From Sediminicola sp035798135 (GTDB lineage Bacteria > Bacteroidota > Bacteroidia > Flavobacteriales > Flavobacteriaceae): a stretch of 64,000 bases of DNA. The notes below the pieces were generated by a model. The model was not told the DNA's origin. It did no database searches and was given only the letters and a program-made list of their open reading frames with translations. The stretch lies in assembly GCA_035798135.1 (NCBI GenBank), contig JAPFBR010000001.1, positions 558,001 through 622,000 on the forward strand. Reading direction: 5' to 3'. Below are positions 26,735 to 35,895 of this stretch, one piece after another (position 1 is the stretch's first letter; each line of letters opens with the position of its first letter). The position numbers and the translations under genes are program-made.

Positions 26735-28204
26735 TTAAAATTGGAAATAAATAAATTCGGAAGATATTTCACTACCATAAACTCCAAATATTGTAATAAA
26801 AACAGCAATACTTAGATAAACAATCCACCTAAAAAAAATAGGTTGTTTATTTAAAAGAGAGAGTATACTTTGCTTTCTGTGAAAACTCTCGATATATGTT
26901 AAACTCAAAATTGAAAGAATTAACAATGTAAATTCATTCTCTTTTAATCCTATTAAATATAATTTTTCTCCAAATAATTCATAAAAGTTGTACGTAAAAA
27001 ATCCCTCAATTATTATTCTTGAATCTGCAAAAGAGTTTGCTCTAAAAAACACCCATGCAAAGCACACAATAGTAAAAGTTATCATGATAAAAATTAGTTT
27101 AATGGAAAGGGTTGACTTATCAATGTTTAATAAGCTAAACACCTTCTCCTTTCTTTTAGAAATAATTTTCTCAATAACTATTATTACTCCATGAATCACA
27201 CCCCACATAACAAAAGTCATAGCAGCTCCATGCCATAAACCGCTTACTAAAAAAACTATAAAAAGATTGTAATAAGTTCTATATTTTCCATTTCTACTAC
27301 CTCCTAAAGGAATATACACATAATCTCTAAACCATGTAGAAAGAGAGATATGCCACCTTCTCCAAAATTCAGTTATCGATTTAGATAAATATGGGCTGTC
27401 GAAATTCTTCATTAAATCAAAACCCATAGTTCTTGCCGCTCCAATGGCAATATCTGAATACCCTGAAAAATCGCAATAAATTTGAAAAGCAAACAATACT
27501 GTGGCAATAATTGTTTCTATTCCTTCATAACTCCCCGGATTATTATAAACCTCATTAACATATAATGCTGCTCTATCTGCAATCACCATTTTTTTAAATA
27601 ACCCAAAAGCAATTAATAAAAGTCCAGACTTTACTTGATTATAGTTAAACTTATAAGTTTTATAAAATTGTGGCAATAAATGAGATGCTCTTTCAATTGG
27701 CCCAGCTACCAACTGTGGAAAGAAAGCAACAAAGGCAAAAAAAGATAGCCAATCTTTAGTTGGTTTCAGTTGTTTTCTATAGATATCAATAGTATAACTC
27801 AGAGTTTGAAAGGTATAAAAACTAATACCAACAGGGAGGATAATGTATATGGTGGTAATCTCCAACTCCTTCCCAAATAATCTAAACGAATCAACAAAAG
27901 TGTCTATAAAGAAATTAGTATATTTAAAATACGCTAAAAACCCAAGATTTATTATCAGACTAATTAATAAAAGTCTTTTTCTCTTCTTAACATTGTTTTC
28001 TTTGTATAGTTTTTGACCCACATAGAAATCTACGATTGAACTAATTGCAATTAAAAATAAAAATCTCCAATCCCACCATCCATAAAAAACATAACTTGAC
28101 GCAAGAACTAGAATATTTCTCAATCTTAAATTACTAGAAACTAGCCAATATAGTACAAAGACAATAGGAAAAAATATAGCAAAATCTAAAGAGTTAAAAA
28201 GCAT
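26735..28204 (-). CDS. MBOAT family O-acyltransferase (AlgI-like)
   Basis: This 489-residue polytopic protein has the MBOAT landmarks: the QLVAGPIERASHLLPQF segment near residue 155, the FWRRWHISLSTWFRDYVYIPLGGSR stretch near 268 (key part WRRWHISLS) and the SGLWHGAAM motif with the catalytic His near residue 323. It likely carries acetyl groups across the inner membrane for polymer O-acetylation, with the neighbouring anchored SGNH-like protein as acceptor-side partner. It is 4 bp from the rhamnose reductase gene. Confidence 0.93.
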   Translation of the reverse strand: MLFNSLDFAIFFPIVFVLYWLVSSNLRLRNILVLASSYVFYGWWDWRFLFLIAISSIVDFYVGQKLYKENNVKKRKRLLLISLIINLGFLAYFKYTNFFIDTFVDSFRLFGKELEITTIYIILPVGISFYTFQTLSYTIDIYRKQLKPTKDWLSFFAFVAFFPQLVAGPIERASHLLPQFYKTYKFNYNQVKSGLLLIAFGLFKKMVIADRAALYVNEVYNNPGSYEGIETIIATVLFAFQIYCDFSGYSDIAIGAARTMGFDLMKNFDSPYLSKSITEFWRRWHISLSTWFRDYVYIPLGGSRNGKYRTYYNLFIVFLVSGLWHGAAMTFVMWGVIHGVIIVIEKIISKRKEKVFSLLNIDKSTLSIKLIFIMITFTIVCFAWVFFRANSFADSRIIIEGFFTYNFYELFGEKLYLIGLKENEFTLLILSILSLTYIESFHRKQSILSLLNKQPIFFRWIVYLSIAVFITIFGVYGSEISSEFIYFQF

Positions 28205-28207
28205 TGT

Positions 28208-29086
28208 TTACAGGGTATTATAAATTACTTTTTTTAAACTATTTTCTAAATTGGGTATATTAATGATATTAAATACTTGTTTTATTTTGGTTTTGTCCAA
28301 AACACTATACATCGGCCTTTTTGCTGGTGTTGGATAAGCCTCTGATGGAATAGGATTTACTTTTACATCAATTCCTTTAATCTCAAAAATAGCCTTGGCA
28401 AAATCGTACCAACTGATAAGTCCTTCATTGCTATAATGGTAAAGTCCAAAATTGGTTGTTTTTGTACTTATAATTTCCATTATAGCATTTGCTAAATCTC
28501 CAGCATAGGTTGGAGTTCCTATTTGATCATTTACCACGCTAAGTTCTTCCCTATCTTCCCCCAAACGCAACATAGTTTTTACAAAATTATGCCCGTATTC
28601 AGAATACACCCAGGAAGTACGGATAATAAAATTATTATTCAAGATTCCTTGGATGTATTGTTCCCCTTTTAGTTTGGATGTTCCATACACATTTATGGGA
28701 TTTGGGAGGTCGTCCTCTGTATAGGGTGTGCCTTTAGTCCCATCGAATACAAAATCTGTTGAGATATGTATTAAAGTGGTGTCATAATCCTTACAAGCTT
28801 CTGCCAAATACTTTACGGCTTCGGCATTCACTAAAAACGCATTTTCCTTATCTGTTTCTGCTTTATCTACAGCCGTGTAGGCCGCACAATTAATGCAAAA
28901 GTCGAACTTTTCGTGTGCAAATAAGGTGTTAATTTCTTCCTGGGAAGTAATGTCCAAATCAGTTGAAGTTTTAAAATGAAAATCATATTCCGGATAGTCT
29001 TCTACAACGTCCTGAATACATTTCCCTAATTGTCCATTAGCTCCAGTAATTAATATTTTTGGACAATAAATTCTTTCCACACTCAT
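28208..29086 (-). CDS. rfbD: dTDP-4-dehydrorhamnose reductase
   Basis: This 292-residue SDR enzyme performs the last step of dTDP-L-rhamnose synthesis. It shows the GANGQLG NADPH motif near residue 15, STDFVFDGTKGTPY near residue 108 with the catalytic Ser/Thr, and a YGTSKLKGE YxxxK pair near 132. An upstream in-frame ATG exists at 29164, but it lies within rfbC; the ATG at 29086 overlaps the rfbC stop (TAATG) and gives the normal length, so I prefer it. Confidence 0.94.
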   Translation of the reverse strand: MSVERIYCPKILITGANGQLGKCIQDVVEDYPEYDFHFKTSTDLDITSQEEINTLFAHEKFDFCINCAAYTAVDKAETDKENAFLVNAEAVKYLAEACKDYDTTLIHISTDFVFDGTKGTPYTEDDLPNPINVYGTSKLKGEQYIQGILNNNFIIRTSWVYSEYGHNFVKTMLRLGEDREELSVVNDQIGTPTYAGDLANAIMEIISTKTTNFGLYHYSNEGLISWYDFAKAIFEIKGIDVKVNPIPSEAYPTPAKRPMYSVLDKTKIKQVFNIINIPNLENSLKKVIYNTL

Positions 29087-29631
29087 TATAACGATGCCAT
29101 TTGTAATGTGGGGAGTTCCAAATCTTTTTCGGATACCTTGATTTCTTCTAAAGGTAATTTCCAATCAATATTTAAGCTTGGGTCATTATAAATAATTCCC
29201 CCTTCAGATGCCTTATTATAAAAATTATCACATTTATAAAAGAACTCTGCAGACTCGCTCAAAACGGAAAAGCCATGTCCAAAACCCTTTGGAATAAATA
29301 ATTGTTTTTTATTTTCGGCAGATAGTTCTATGGAATAATGTTTTCCATAGGTTGCTGAGTTCTTTCTTAAATCAACCGCCACATCCAAGACCCTTCCACT
29401 AAGCACCCGTACCAATTTAGTTTGGGCAAAATCACCCCTTTGGTAATGTATTGCTCTTACGACTCCTTTAGAAGAGTAAGATTGGTTATCTTGTACAAAG
29501 GCTACTTCCTCACCTATTGCTTCATTAAAGTTTTTAGCATTAAAACTTTCAAAGAAATATCCTCGTTCATCTTTAAATAAAGTAGGTTCTAAAATAAAGC
29601 ACCCCTTTAATTCCGTCTCCGTTACTTTCAT
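29086..29631 (-). CDS. rfbC: dTDP-4-dehydrorhamnose 3,5-epimerase
   Basis: This 181-residue cupin epimerase shows FKDERGYFFESFN near residue 19, the RAIHYQRGDFAQTKLVRV region near 59 with the catalytic His, and IPKGFGHGFSVLS near 113. These are family hallmarks and the length is normal. Its start overlaps the rfbA stop by one base, and its own stop overlaps the rfbD start, so the group is tightly coupled. Confidence 0.96.
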   Translation of the reverse strand: MKVTETELKGCFILEPTLFKDERGYFFESFNAKNFNEAIGEEVAFVQDNQSYSSKGVVRAIHYQRGDFAQTKLVRVLSGRVLDVAVDLRKNSATYGKHYSIELSAENKKQLFIPKGFGHGFSVLSESAEFFYKCDNFYNKASEGGIIYNDPSLNIDWKLPLEEIKVSEKDLELPTLQMASL

Positions 29632-30497
29632 TAATTCTTATTCAATATTCCCAATAAATTTTTACCATAACCACTTTTCATAAGAGGTTGCGCCAATGCT
29701 ATGAACTGTTCTTTATTTATATATCCCATTTCATAAGCTGCGCCTTCTATTGCCCCGATTTTGAGCCCTTGGCGTTCTTCTATAACCTCTACAAACTGTG
29801 AAGCTTGCATTAAAGAGGCGAAAGTACCCGTATCAAGCCAAGCCGTGCCCCTGTCTAAAATACTAACACTCAACTTATTTCTCTTTAAATAAACCTTATT
29901 CACATCAGTAATTTCCAATTCCCCTCTATGGCTAGGAGGTATTTTCTTAGCGATTTCTACAACATCATTATCATAGAAATATATTCCTGGTACTGCATAA
30001 TTTGATTTTGGATTTTCGGGCTTTTCCTCTATGCTAATGGCTTTTCCGTCAGCATCAAACTCCACTACACCATATCGCTCTGGATCATGTACTCTATAGG
30101 CATAGATGATTCCACCATCAGGATCACTATTTGCTTGTAGCAACTTTGCCAATCCGGAACCATAAAATATATTGTCACCTAATATCAATGCAACTTTATC
30201 GTTCCCAATAAAATTCTCTCCAATTATAAAAGCTTCTGCCAGGCCATTTGGGGATTCCTGTACCGCATATTCGAATTTACAGCCATATTTTAATCCATCT
30301 CCCAATAAATCTTTAAAAAGTGGAAGATCTTTTGGTGTAGATATAATCAATATATCCTTTATGCCCGCATACATTAAAGTAGACAAAGGATAATAGATCA
30401 TTGGTTTATCATAAATTGGCATTAATTGTTTGCTTACCGATAAAGTTAATGGATGTAATCTAGTCCCTGAACCTCCTGCCAAAATTATTCCTTTCAT
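29631..30497 (-). CDS. rfbA: Glucose-1-phosphate thymidylyltransferase
   Basis: This 288-residue nucleotidyltransferase makes dTDP-glucose. It has LAGGSGTRLHPLT at residues 6-18, the LGDNIFYG motif near 107 and the typical EEKPENPKSNYAVPG stretch near 160. Length and motifs are normal for RmlA. It is 11 bp after rfbB. Confidence 0.97.
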   Translation of the reverse strand: MKGIILAGGSGTRLHPLTLSVSKQLMPIYDKPMIYYPLSTLMYAGIKDILIISTPKDLPLFKDLLGDGLKYGCKFEYAVQESPNGLAEAFIIGENFIGNDKVALILGDNIFYGSGLAKLLQANSDPDGGIIYAYRVHDPERYGVVEFDADGKAISIEEKPENPKSNYAVPGIYFYDNDVVEIAKKIPPSHRGELEITDVNKVYLKRNKLSVSILDRGTAWLDTGTFASLMQASQFVEVIEERQGLKIGAIEGAAYEMGYINKEQFIALAQPLMKSGYGKNLLGILNKN

Positions 30498-30508
30498 ATT
30501 ACCGTTTT

Positions 30509-31552
30509 TTACTGGTATTGTTTTTTATAATAATCCTGATAGGTCCCAGAAGTGACGTTACTTAACCATACCTTATTTTCCAAATACCAATCAATTGTTC
30601 TTTCCAATCCTTCTTCAAATGTAACCGAAGGCTTCCACCCTAATTCTTTATTGATTTTGGTTGCATCTATGGCATAACGCAAATCGTGGCCCGGCCTATC
30701 TTTTACATAGGTAATCAACGCCTCACTTTTGCCACTATCCCTTCCTAATTTGGCGTCCATTATCTTACATAATAATTTCACCAAGTCAATATTTTTCCAC
30801 TCGTTGAATCCTCCTATATTATACGTTTCGGTATTTCTGCCTTTATGAAAAACCAAGTCAATAGCGAGTGCATGATCCTCTACATACAACCAATCCCTAG
30901 TATAATTCCCATCCCCATAAACAGGCAATGGTTTTTCCTGCATAATGTTATTAATAAATAAGGGAATTAATTTTTCAGGAAAATGATTAGGACCATAATT
31001 GTTAGAACAATTTGTAATCACATAAGGCAATCCATAAGTTTCTCCATACGCCCTTACAAAATGGTCTGAACTTGCCTTGGATGCAGAATAAGGTGAATTA
31101 GGATCATAGGAGGTTGATTCCGTAAAAAGGCCGGATTCACCCAGACTCCCATAAACCTCATCGGTACTAATATGATAAAAGCGTTTTCCGTCAGAGTTAT
31201 TTTTCCATAATTCTTTAGCAGCATTCAATAGGTTCATTGTTCCGATTACATTTGTCTTTACAAATGCCAAAGGATCTGTTATGGATCTATCTACATGCGA
31301 TTCCGCGGCCAAGTGAATTACTCCTTTAAATTTATGTTTCTTGAACAAGCTATCAATAAATTCGGAATCTGTAATATCTCCTTTAACGAAGGTGTAGTTT
31401 TGTGCCGCTTCAATGTCTTTTAAGTTTTCTAAATTACCCGCATAGGTTAAAGCGTCCAGATTATATATGTGATATTCTGGGTAATTCGTAACTAACCTTC
31501 TAACAACGTGAGAGCCTATAAATCCGGCTCCACCTGTAACCAATATGTTCAT
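30509..31552 (-). CDS. rfbB: dTDP-glucose 4,6-dehydratase
   Basis: This 347-residue SDR enzyme has the GGAGFIGSH NAD motif at residues 7-15, the HLAAESHVDRS segment near 80, the STDEVYG motif near 129 and the PYSASKAS YxxxK pair near 158. It converts dTDP-glucose to the 4-keto-6-deoxy sugar. First of the four rhamnose genes, 3 bp after the Wzz-like gene. Confidence 0.97.
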   Translation of the reverse strand: MNILVTGGAGFIGSHVVRRLVTNYPEYHIYNLDALTYAGNLENLKDIEAAQNYTFVKGDITDSEFIDSLFKKHKFKGVIHLAAESHVDRSITDPLAFVKTNVIGTMNLLNAAKELWKNNSDGKRFYHISTDEVYGSLGESGLFTESTSYDPNSPYSASKASSDHFVRAYGETYGLPYVITNCSNNYGPNHFPEKLIPLFINNIMQEKPLPVYGDGNYTRDWLYVEDHALAIDLVFHKGRNTETYNIGGFNEWKNIDLVKLLCKIMDAKLGRDSGKSEALITYVKDRPGHDLRYAIDATKINKELGWKPSVTFEEGLERTIDWYLENKVWLSNVTSGTYQDYYKKQYQ

Positions 31553-31555
31553 AGC

Positions 31556-32614
31556 CTATTCCTTTTTATATTTTTTCAAATAGGTGTTAAGATCAAGGAT
31601 ACTTAAGACTAGTAATGTAAGTCCAATTAGTCCCACTGGAACCCAAAACTTATAACTGTTCCATACTCCTTTTACTTCTACTCCACTTCTTGGAAAAGCT
31701 GAAATCACATTTAGGATACTGGATTTATTGGCGCGCTCTTGATTTAGTTCTACAAGGCTAGTTTTTAGCTCTTCCATTTTATTGATCAATGCCAATTCCT
31801 TGTTTTCCTTGCCCCCGCTTTCCCCCAAGCTAATACTAGTGCCTTGCATCGGTTTGTCCGCTTCCTTGATCATGACTTTTTTGTATAATAATTGAAGTGA
31901 GTCAATTTCAGTAATCTGCTTTTTATAAATACTGTCTTGTAAGTTAAAATTAATATCGCTAATGTTTTTTTGCAGGTTAAAATAGTCGTTCCTGGAAATG
32001 GAATTGATGATGGAGGGTTGTATTTTTTTTGCAACAGCATTATTGGTCGCTGTCACAGAAACGGTATGAAAACGCGCATCAAAAGAGTTAAAATTCACAA
32101 GATACTTCTCCATATCAATCGCCTTTTGGGTGGTCGTATCCAAGCTTCTTACAAACTTGTCGAAAAGTAGCACTTTCTGATTTTCATCTGAATAAGATTC
32201 TACCATAAATTCTTTAATATGTCCAGCCTCGGAACGTGTTATATCCAAAGCTTCCGCTAAAGCAGTAGAATCCTCTGCCTCTGCCAATTCATTGTAAAAA
32301 GTAACGTTGTTATACAACTGTTGTACACTATTAAAATTAGGCTCTACCACCATAGTGGAGATGTATTTTGGTTCCTTTATAATATCCAAATACACCCCTA
32401 ATGCCAAGCCAACCACTCCCGCAATCGCAAATTTTAAAAAGTGTTTCTGTATGAAAAGCAGAAAATGAATGATGATATTGAAAATCCCCTTAAAAATATC
32501 CCCAATAAATTTGAAGAATTTTCTAAAGCCATTGCCTATCAATTGAAACAATTGCCCCAAATCTACTTCCTCGGAAGATGAATTATTATTATTTACCGGT
32601 TGCTGGTTAGACAT
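31556..32614 (-). CDS. Wzz-like chain-length/exopolysaccharide co-polymerase
   Basis: This 352-residue protein has a hydrophilic Asn/Ser-rich N-terminus, a membrane segment at about residues 60-80, an extracytoplasmic domain of about 240 residues with a coiled-coil-like helical part (about 205-305), and a second membrane segment near residues 325-343. This two-helix layout is that of Wzz/PCP proteins that set the polymer length. No tyrosine kinase domain is attached. It lies 3 bp from both DUF6909 and rfbB. Confidence 0.75.
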   Translation of the reverse strand: MSNQQPVNNNNSSSEEVDLGQLFQLIGNGFRKFFKFIGDIFKGIFNIIIHFLLFIQKHFLKFAIAGVVGLALGVYLDIIKEPKYISTMVVEPNFNSVQQLYNNVTFYNELAEAEDSTALAEALDITRSEAGHIKEFMVESYSDENQKVLLFDKFVRSLDTTTQKAIDMEKYLVNFNSFDARFHTVSVTATNNAVAKKIQPSIINSISRNDYFNLQKNISDINFNLQDSIYKKQITEIDSLQLLYKKVMIKEADKPMQGTSISLGESGGKENKELALINKMEELKTSLVELNQERANKSSILNVISAFPRSGVEVKGVWNSYKFWVPVGLIGLTLLVLSILDLNTYLKKYKKE

Positions 32615-32617
32615 ATA

Positions 32618-34303
32618 TTATGAATTAAATATTTGTGTTAGTATTTTATCAGTGATCAAATAGGTTGGTTTTACTCCTGTAGTGCCTAAACCACCCGAAG
32701 CTAAAGTACTTCCTGTTTCCAATGGATTATCTGAGGCATAATAGGCATAGCGCACTTTCACATCTTCCCGAATGCTCTTGCGCACCTTGGAAGCCGCTTG
32801 GATGGCCTTTTGGTAGTGCACTCCTTCCATTTCCAACCCTATCACATTCCAGGTGGATTCGTGGAAGAATTTTAATATATCCTTATTCTGTAATGAAGTT
32901 CCCAAAACAGTGATCATTGCGCCTTCCAATACCCTTAGGCCGTTACCTTCAAAATCTTTAGAACTGAACTCGTTCTTAAAGGGGTAATTATCGGCTGTGC
33001 CTTCAAATATATGGGAGTTTGGAATCATCAAATCCCCTTTGCCACCTTCCAAAATACCAGCCTTCCCCATAATGGAAATAGAGGCCACATCTATAAATAC
33101 CTCTCGGTTTTTTTTCTTTTTGTAGGGCTTTAAAAACTCGTCAATTGTTTCGTAGGCCTGTTCCCCAAAGGCATAGTCCATTACAAAAATAACGGGTTTT
33201 TTATCATCAGGGATACTTTCATTCAATTCAAAACAGCAGGTGTCCTTACCTAACTTGGCAGTGTCAAAAATCTGAATATCTATATTGGTTCCCGAAGTAT
33301 CATCCAACGTTATCATACCATTCTTTTTGGCCATGGTAATCACCTTATTTCTCAGTGCTCCATTTTCAGGGGAACTAAGTGCCTCATAAATCTCCAACGA
33401 ACCTTTGTTCCCATATTCTTTCGCCAATGCCTTTTTGGCGAATAATGAATTCATTACACTGTGCATATTGGCACTAATAATATGAATAGGTCTTCCCAAT
33501 AGCCCATGATCATTCAGGCATTCCTTTATGGCATTGGCCCAACGCTCACCATGGATATGGTGGCCCAGACGTTCCCTTAATAGCGGTGTAAAGGTTATGG
33601 CCCTTTTGTTCCCCGTAGTCTCTTCTTCTATAGCTAACTTGCCCAGCCAGTAAATAATTTTAAGGAATCGTTCAGGTTCAGCTTTGGTTGCAAATTTTTG
33701 GTGTATCTCTATCGCCTCCGTAAAAGACCTTCCCAGGATATAGGCAGTATGGATCAATGCCACTTCCCTTTCAGTTTGGGTAAGTTTGTTCTTTGAAATG
33801 GCCTCCTCCAATTTCACCCAGTTCCTAATGGTCCTATCCGTATCTTCTATCAAGACCCTTTTGGCTATTTTCTGGGATTCGACAAATAAAAAGGTAAGGT
33901 GGGTAAGAATGTCATAAATATCGGAACGGCCCCTGGTAATCTCAATATTCATCTGCTCATCGTCTATACGATAGCAGTTTCTTCTTCTTTTAAGCGGGAT
34001 AATTGGTTTGAAGTGCGACATCCCATACCCTTCATCCGAGGTAAGGTTGATAAATCTGCATTGCTCTATTCCTTCTGGTAGGCGCTCCAAGACATAGATC
34101 AACCCGTTTAATTCTGTTTTTTCTTCTGCAATAGAACCGTAAATCTCTGGTCGCAATTGCAATAAGGCATTTCTCAAGGTTTCCCCTGAAACGCCCATTG
34201 GCTTATAAAAACCTCTGTTGAACAGGTGGCGCATCGTAATATAGAGTCGCTCAATGGCATTGGTAGATTCTTGAGCCCGAGTTGTATGTTTCAATTTATT
34301 CAT
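32618..34303 (-). CDS. DUF6909 family protein (putative), first gene of the polysaccharide operon
   Basis: I believe this 561-residue cytoplasmic protein belongs to DUF6909, a Bacteroidota family without known function; the number is from memory. The N-terminal half (about 1-220) is helical and the C-terminal part has beta-alpha pattern with GLEMEGVHYQKA near residue 492, similar to the EMEG substrate-binding motif of nucleoside phosphorylases. A phosphorylase-like fold is inference. It is followed 3 bp later by the Wzz-like gene, so it heads the operon. The start at 34303 is 10 bp after a -7 element. Confidence 0.65.
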   Translation of the reverse strand: MNKLKHTTRAQESTNAIERLYITMRHLFNRGFYKPMGVSGETLRNALLQLRPEIYGSIAEEKTELNGLIYVLERLPEGIEQCRFINLTSDEGYGMSHFKPIIPLKRRRNCYRIDDEQMNIEITRGRSDIYDILTHLTFLFVESQKIAKRVLIEDTDRTIRNWVKLEEAISKNKLTQTEREVALIHTAYILGRSFTEAIEIHQKFATKAEPERFLKIIYWLGKLAIEEETTGNKRAITFTPLLRERLGHHIHGERWANAIKECLNDHGLLGRPIHIISANMHSVMNSLFAKKALAKEYGNKGSLEIYEALSSPENGALRNKVITMAKKNGMITLDDTSGTNIDIQIFDTAKLGKDTCCFELNESIPDDKKPVIFVMDYAFGEQAYETIDEFLKPYKKKKNREVFIDVASISIMGKAGILEGGKGDLMIPNSHIFEGTADNYPFKNEFSSKDFEGNGLRVLEGAMITVLGTSLQNKDILKFFHESTWNVIGLEMEGVHYQKAIQAASKVRKSIREDVKVRYAYYASDNPLETGSTLASGGLGTTGVKPTYLITDKILTQIFNS

Positions 34304-34314
34304 AATTCTGCCTG

Positions 34315-34322
34315 CAAAATTA
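34315..34322 (-). promoter_or_regulatory. -7 element (TAATTTTG) at the head of the polysaccharide operon
   Basis: It matches TAnnTTTG and is 11 bases before the ATG at 34303. No TTG is found at the -33 distance. Confidence 0.4.
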
Positions 34323-34389
34323 CACTTATTATTTAGGATAACCCATAAGTGCGCTTATTTTCCAAAATCGGGCTGTAAGTAGATTAACT

Positions 34390-35889
34390 TTAATCCTTTA
34401 TATAGACCTTCAGGGCATCGGCGACCTTTCTATCGTTGGATAATCGCTGTACCTTATTCTGCCCTCCCAATTTGCCCTGAGATTTCATGTAGTCATTAAA
34501 CCCCCTTTTTTTGATAGGGGTCACTTTTAAGGTCTGTAGCACTTTTCCATCAATCAAATCGAAATAATAACTATTCTGTTCTTGCATTTCCTTATCCAAC
34601 ACCTTTATAAACTTGTCATAATCGGTTGGTTCCTTTTCAAACTCTACCATCCATTCATGAAAGGGCAACTGGTTTCCTTCCGGGGCAATCTGAGGGGCCA
34701 CCGTAAATTCATTGATTCTGGCATCCGTTTCTGAAATAGCTTTTCGCATGGCCTCTTCCACTTCCTTGCCGATCACATGCTCTCCAAAAGCAGAAATAAA
34801 ATGCTTGATCCTCCCTGAAACTATTATTTTATAAGGCTTCAAGGAAATAAACTGAACGGTATCCCCTAGGTTATATGCCCATAACCCCGCATTGGTGGAG
34901 ATGATCATTACATAATTGACACCAAGTTCAACATCCTTTAATGTGAGTCTTTGTGGATTTTCTTCAAAAAATTCATCTGATTTTACAAACTCGTAAAATA
35001 TTCCAGAATCCAACAATAAGAGCATTCCCTTTTCCTTTTGGGAATTTTGATAGGCGAAAAAGCCTTCACTGGCGGGAAATAGTTCAATACTATCGACCCG
35101 CTTCCCCATTAAACTTTCAAATTTCGCCCGGTACGGTTCAAAATTGACACCGCCGTAAATAAAAAGTTGGAAGTTTTGAAAGAGGTCACCTACCTTTTTC
35201 CCTGATTTTTGATTCAATTTTTCAAAGTACATCTGTACCCAGGAGGGAATGCCTGCGATAACAGTCATATCCTCATTTACAGTTTCTTTTACTATTTCAT
35301 TGACCTTTGTTTCCCAATCCTCAATACAGTTGGTTTTCCATGATGGCAAACGATTTTTTTGAAGATAGTTGGGTACATAATGGGCTGAGATTCCCGATAA
35401 CCTTCCCAATTTAATTCCGTTCTTCTCCTGCAATTCTGGACTACCCTGGAGAAATATCATTTTACCGGTCACAAAATCCGCATTCCCGGTCTCATCGATA
35501 TAATTTAAGATCGCATTTCTAGAGGCTTCTATCTGGTATTTGATGGATTCATCGGTAATAGGTATGTATTTCGCCCCAGAGGTAGTCCCAGAGGTTTTTG
35601 CAAAATACGCCGGTTTGCCTGGCCATAAAATATCTTCTTTCCCCGCAACCATCTCATCAACATATGGTTTTAGCTCTTCATAATCCCGGATGGGAACTTT
35701 TTTGGCAAAATCCGAATATGATTTTATGGTATCATAGTTATGATCTTTGCCAAACTTCGTCTGTGATGCCTTTTTAATTAATTGACCGAACACCTTTTCT
35801 TGTGCCTTTAAAGGATTATTGATCCATTCGGCATTCTTCTTTGCAATTCGCCTTGCAAAAATCCGGGCTGCAAACGACTTTAATGACAT
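34390..35889 (-). CDS. GH3 family acyl-adenylate/amide synthetase-like protein
   Basis: This 499-residue protein has the GH3 hallmarks known from plant auxin-conjugating enzymes: the ATP motif KTSGTTSGAKYIP near residue 108, the segment YGGVNFEPY near 245 and EGFFAYQN near 273, then YNLGDTVQF near 347. GH3 proteins form an acyl-adenylate and transfer the acyl group to an amine. The bacterial substrate is unknown. It follows the M23 peptidase gene by 6 bp and precedes the start of the polysaccharide operon. Confidence 0.9.
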   Translation of the reverse strand: MSLKSFAARIFARRIAKKNAEWINNPLKAQEKVFGQLIKKASQTKFGKDHNYDTIKSYSDFAKKVPIRDYEELKPYVDEMVAGKEDILWPGKPAYFAKTSGTTSGAKYIPITDESIKYQIEASRNAILNYIDETGNADFVTGKMIFLQGSPELQEKNGIKLGRLSGISAHYVPNYLQKNRLPSWKTNCIEDWETKVNEIVKETVNEDMTVIAGIPSWVQMYFEKLNQKSGKKVGDLFQNFQLFIYGGVNFEPYRAKFESLMGKRVDSIELFPASEGFFAYQNSQKEKGMLLLLDSGIFYEFVKSDEFFEENPQRLTLKDVELGVNYVMIISTNAGLWAYNLGDTVQFISLKPYKIIVSGRIKHFISAFGEHVIGKEVEEAMRKAISETDARINEFTVAPQIAPEGNQLPFHEWMVEFEKEPTDYDKFIKVLDKEMQEQNSYYFDLIDGKVLQTLKVTPIKKRGFNDYMKSQGKLGGQNKVQRLSNDRKVADALKVYIKD

Positions 35890-35895
35890 AGTTAT

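Larger units (their letters stand above)
13113..34303 (-). other. Exopolysaccharide/capsule biosynthesis locus
   Basis: About 18 genes all on the minus strand with small gaps or overlaps encode dTDP-rhamnose synthesis, an initiating sugar-phosphate transferase, several glycosyltransferases, a flippase, two polymerase/ligase-like proteins, a Wzz-like protein, and acyl and pyruvyl decorating enzymes. Parts at 15.6-21.5 kb and 25.2-28.2 kb are visibly richer in A+T than the rfb genes and the flanks. No outer membrane Wza channel or tyrosine kinase is present, so those must be encoded elsewhere. Confidence 0.85.
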
